Source: RGIG6375 sp964472725
GTDB taxonomy: Bacteria > Bacillota > Clostridia > Oscillospirales > Oscillospiraceae
Length of the DNA: 5,532 nt
Reading direction: 5' to 3'
Assembly (NCBI GenBank): GCA_964472725.1
Contig: CAYYLZ010000098.1
Coordinates: 1 to 5,532 of the forward strand
Position 1 is the stretch's first letter. Each line of letters starts with the position of its first letter. The notes below the pieces were generated by a model that was not told the DNA's origin, searched no databases, and saw nothing but the letters and a program-made list of their open reading frames with translations. The position numbers and the translations under genes were made by a program. Below, one piece after another: positions 5,496 through 5,532 of this stretch.

Positions 5496-5532
5496 AAATT
5501 AATAACATGGGAAAACATAAACCGGGAATTGC

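Larger units (their letters stand above)
5225..5532. other. Gene-free stretch after the TetR-type gene: repeats and a terminator
   Basis: No credible gene is seen. In order it contains the (AATTGAG)3 array, about 50 bases of unremarkable sequence, the MITE-like inverted repeat at 5311-5413, a G/C-rich hairpin followed by T-runs, and AT-rich DNA to the window edge. An ATG at 5507 begins a frame that runs off the window but has no ribosome binding site. Confidence 0.7.

Noticed and set aside
5507..5532. ATG at 5507 as start of a further gene
   Set aside because: Only eight full codons are in the window and no ribosome binding site precedes it.

Overview
The window looks like chromosomal DNA of a GC-rich Clostridia-type Firmicute, possibly Oscillospirales. 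The signs are strong AGGAGG-type ribosome binding sites, TTGNCN/TATAAT-type promoters in AT-rich intergenic DNA, a stem plus U-tract terminator, an oxygen-sensitive glycyl radical enzyme that implies anaerobic life, a lipoprotein-type solute-binding protein, and a short repeat of the GTCATT...AATGAC kind. The taxonomic placement is inference from style, not from a marker gene.

Layout. Positions 1-2309 (minus) hold the first 769 codons of a glycyl radical enzyme; its C-terminus, including the glycyl radical loop, lies beyond position 1. It has its own promoter (2358-2386) and ribosome binding site. Positions 2310-2582 separate it from the upstream minus-strand gene and contain an intrinsic terminator (2409-2445) preceded by two hairpins (2448-2521). 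The loops of these hairpins are complementary over 7 bases. Positions 2583-4352 (minus) encode a 589-residue lipoprotein substrate-binding protein of the large LplA/YtcQ-like ABC type, with no permease genes in the window. Positions 4353-4663 are a divergent promoter region rich in short palindromes. Positions 4664-5224 (plus) encode a 186-residue TetR-family regulator. Positions 5225-5532 have no convincing gene; they hold a (AATTGAG)3 tandem repeat, a roughly 100-bp MITE-like inverted repeat and a probable terminator.

How they may work together. The TetR-type protein is divergently transcribed from the binding-protein gene, and several palindromes lie between the two promoters, so it is the natural candidate regulator of both. 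The binding protein probably captures an extracellular solute, perhaps an oligosaccharide. The glycyl radical enzyme carries the His/Cys-X-Glu active-site pattern of the dehydratase/lyase branch rather than the Cys-Cys of pyruvate formate-lyase. Whether it acts on a product of the imported solute is only suggested by adjacency; the terminator and separate promoter argue that the two genes are independent transcription units. The item most worth following up is the structured RNA at the end of the binding-protein transcript, followed by the unassigned substrate of the glycyl radical enzyme.
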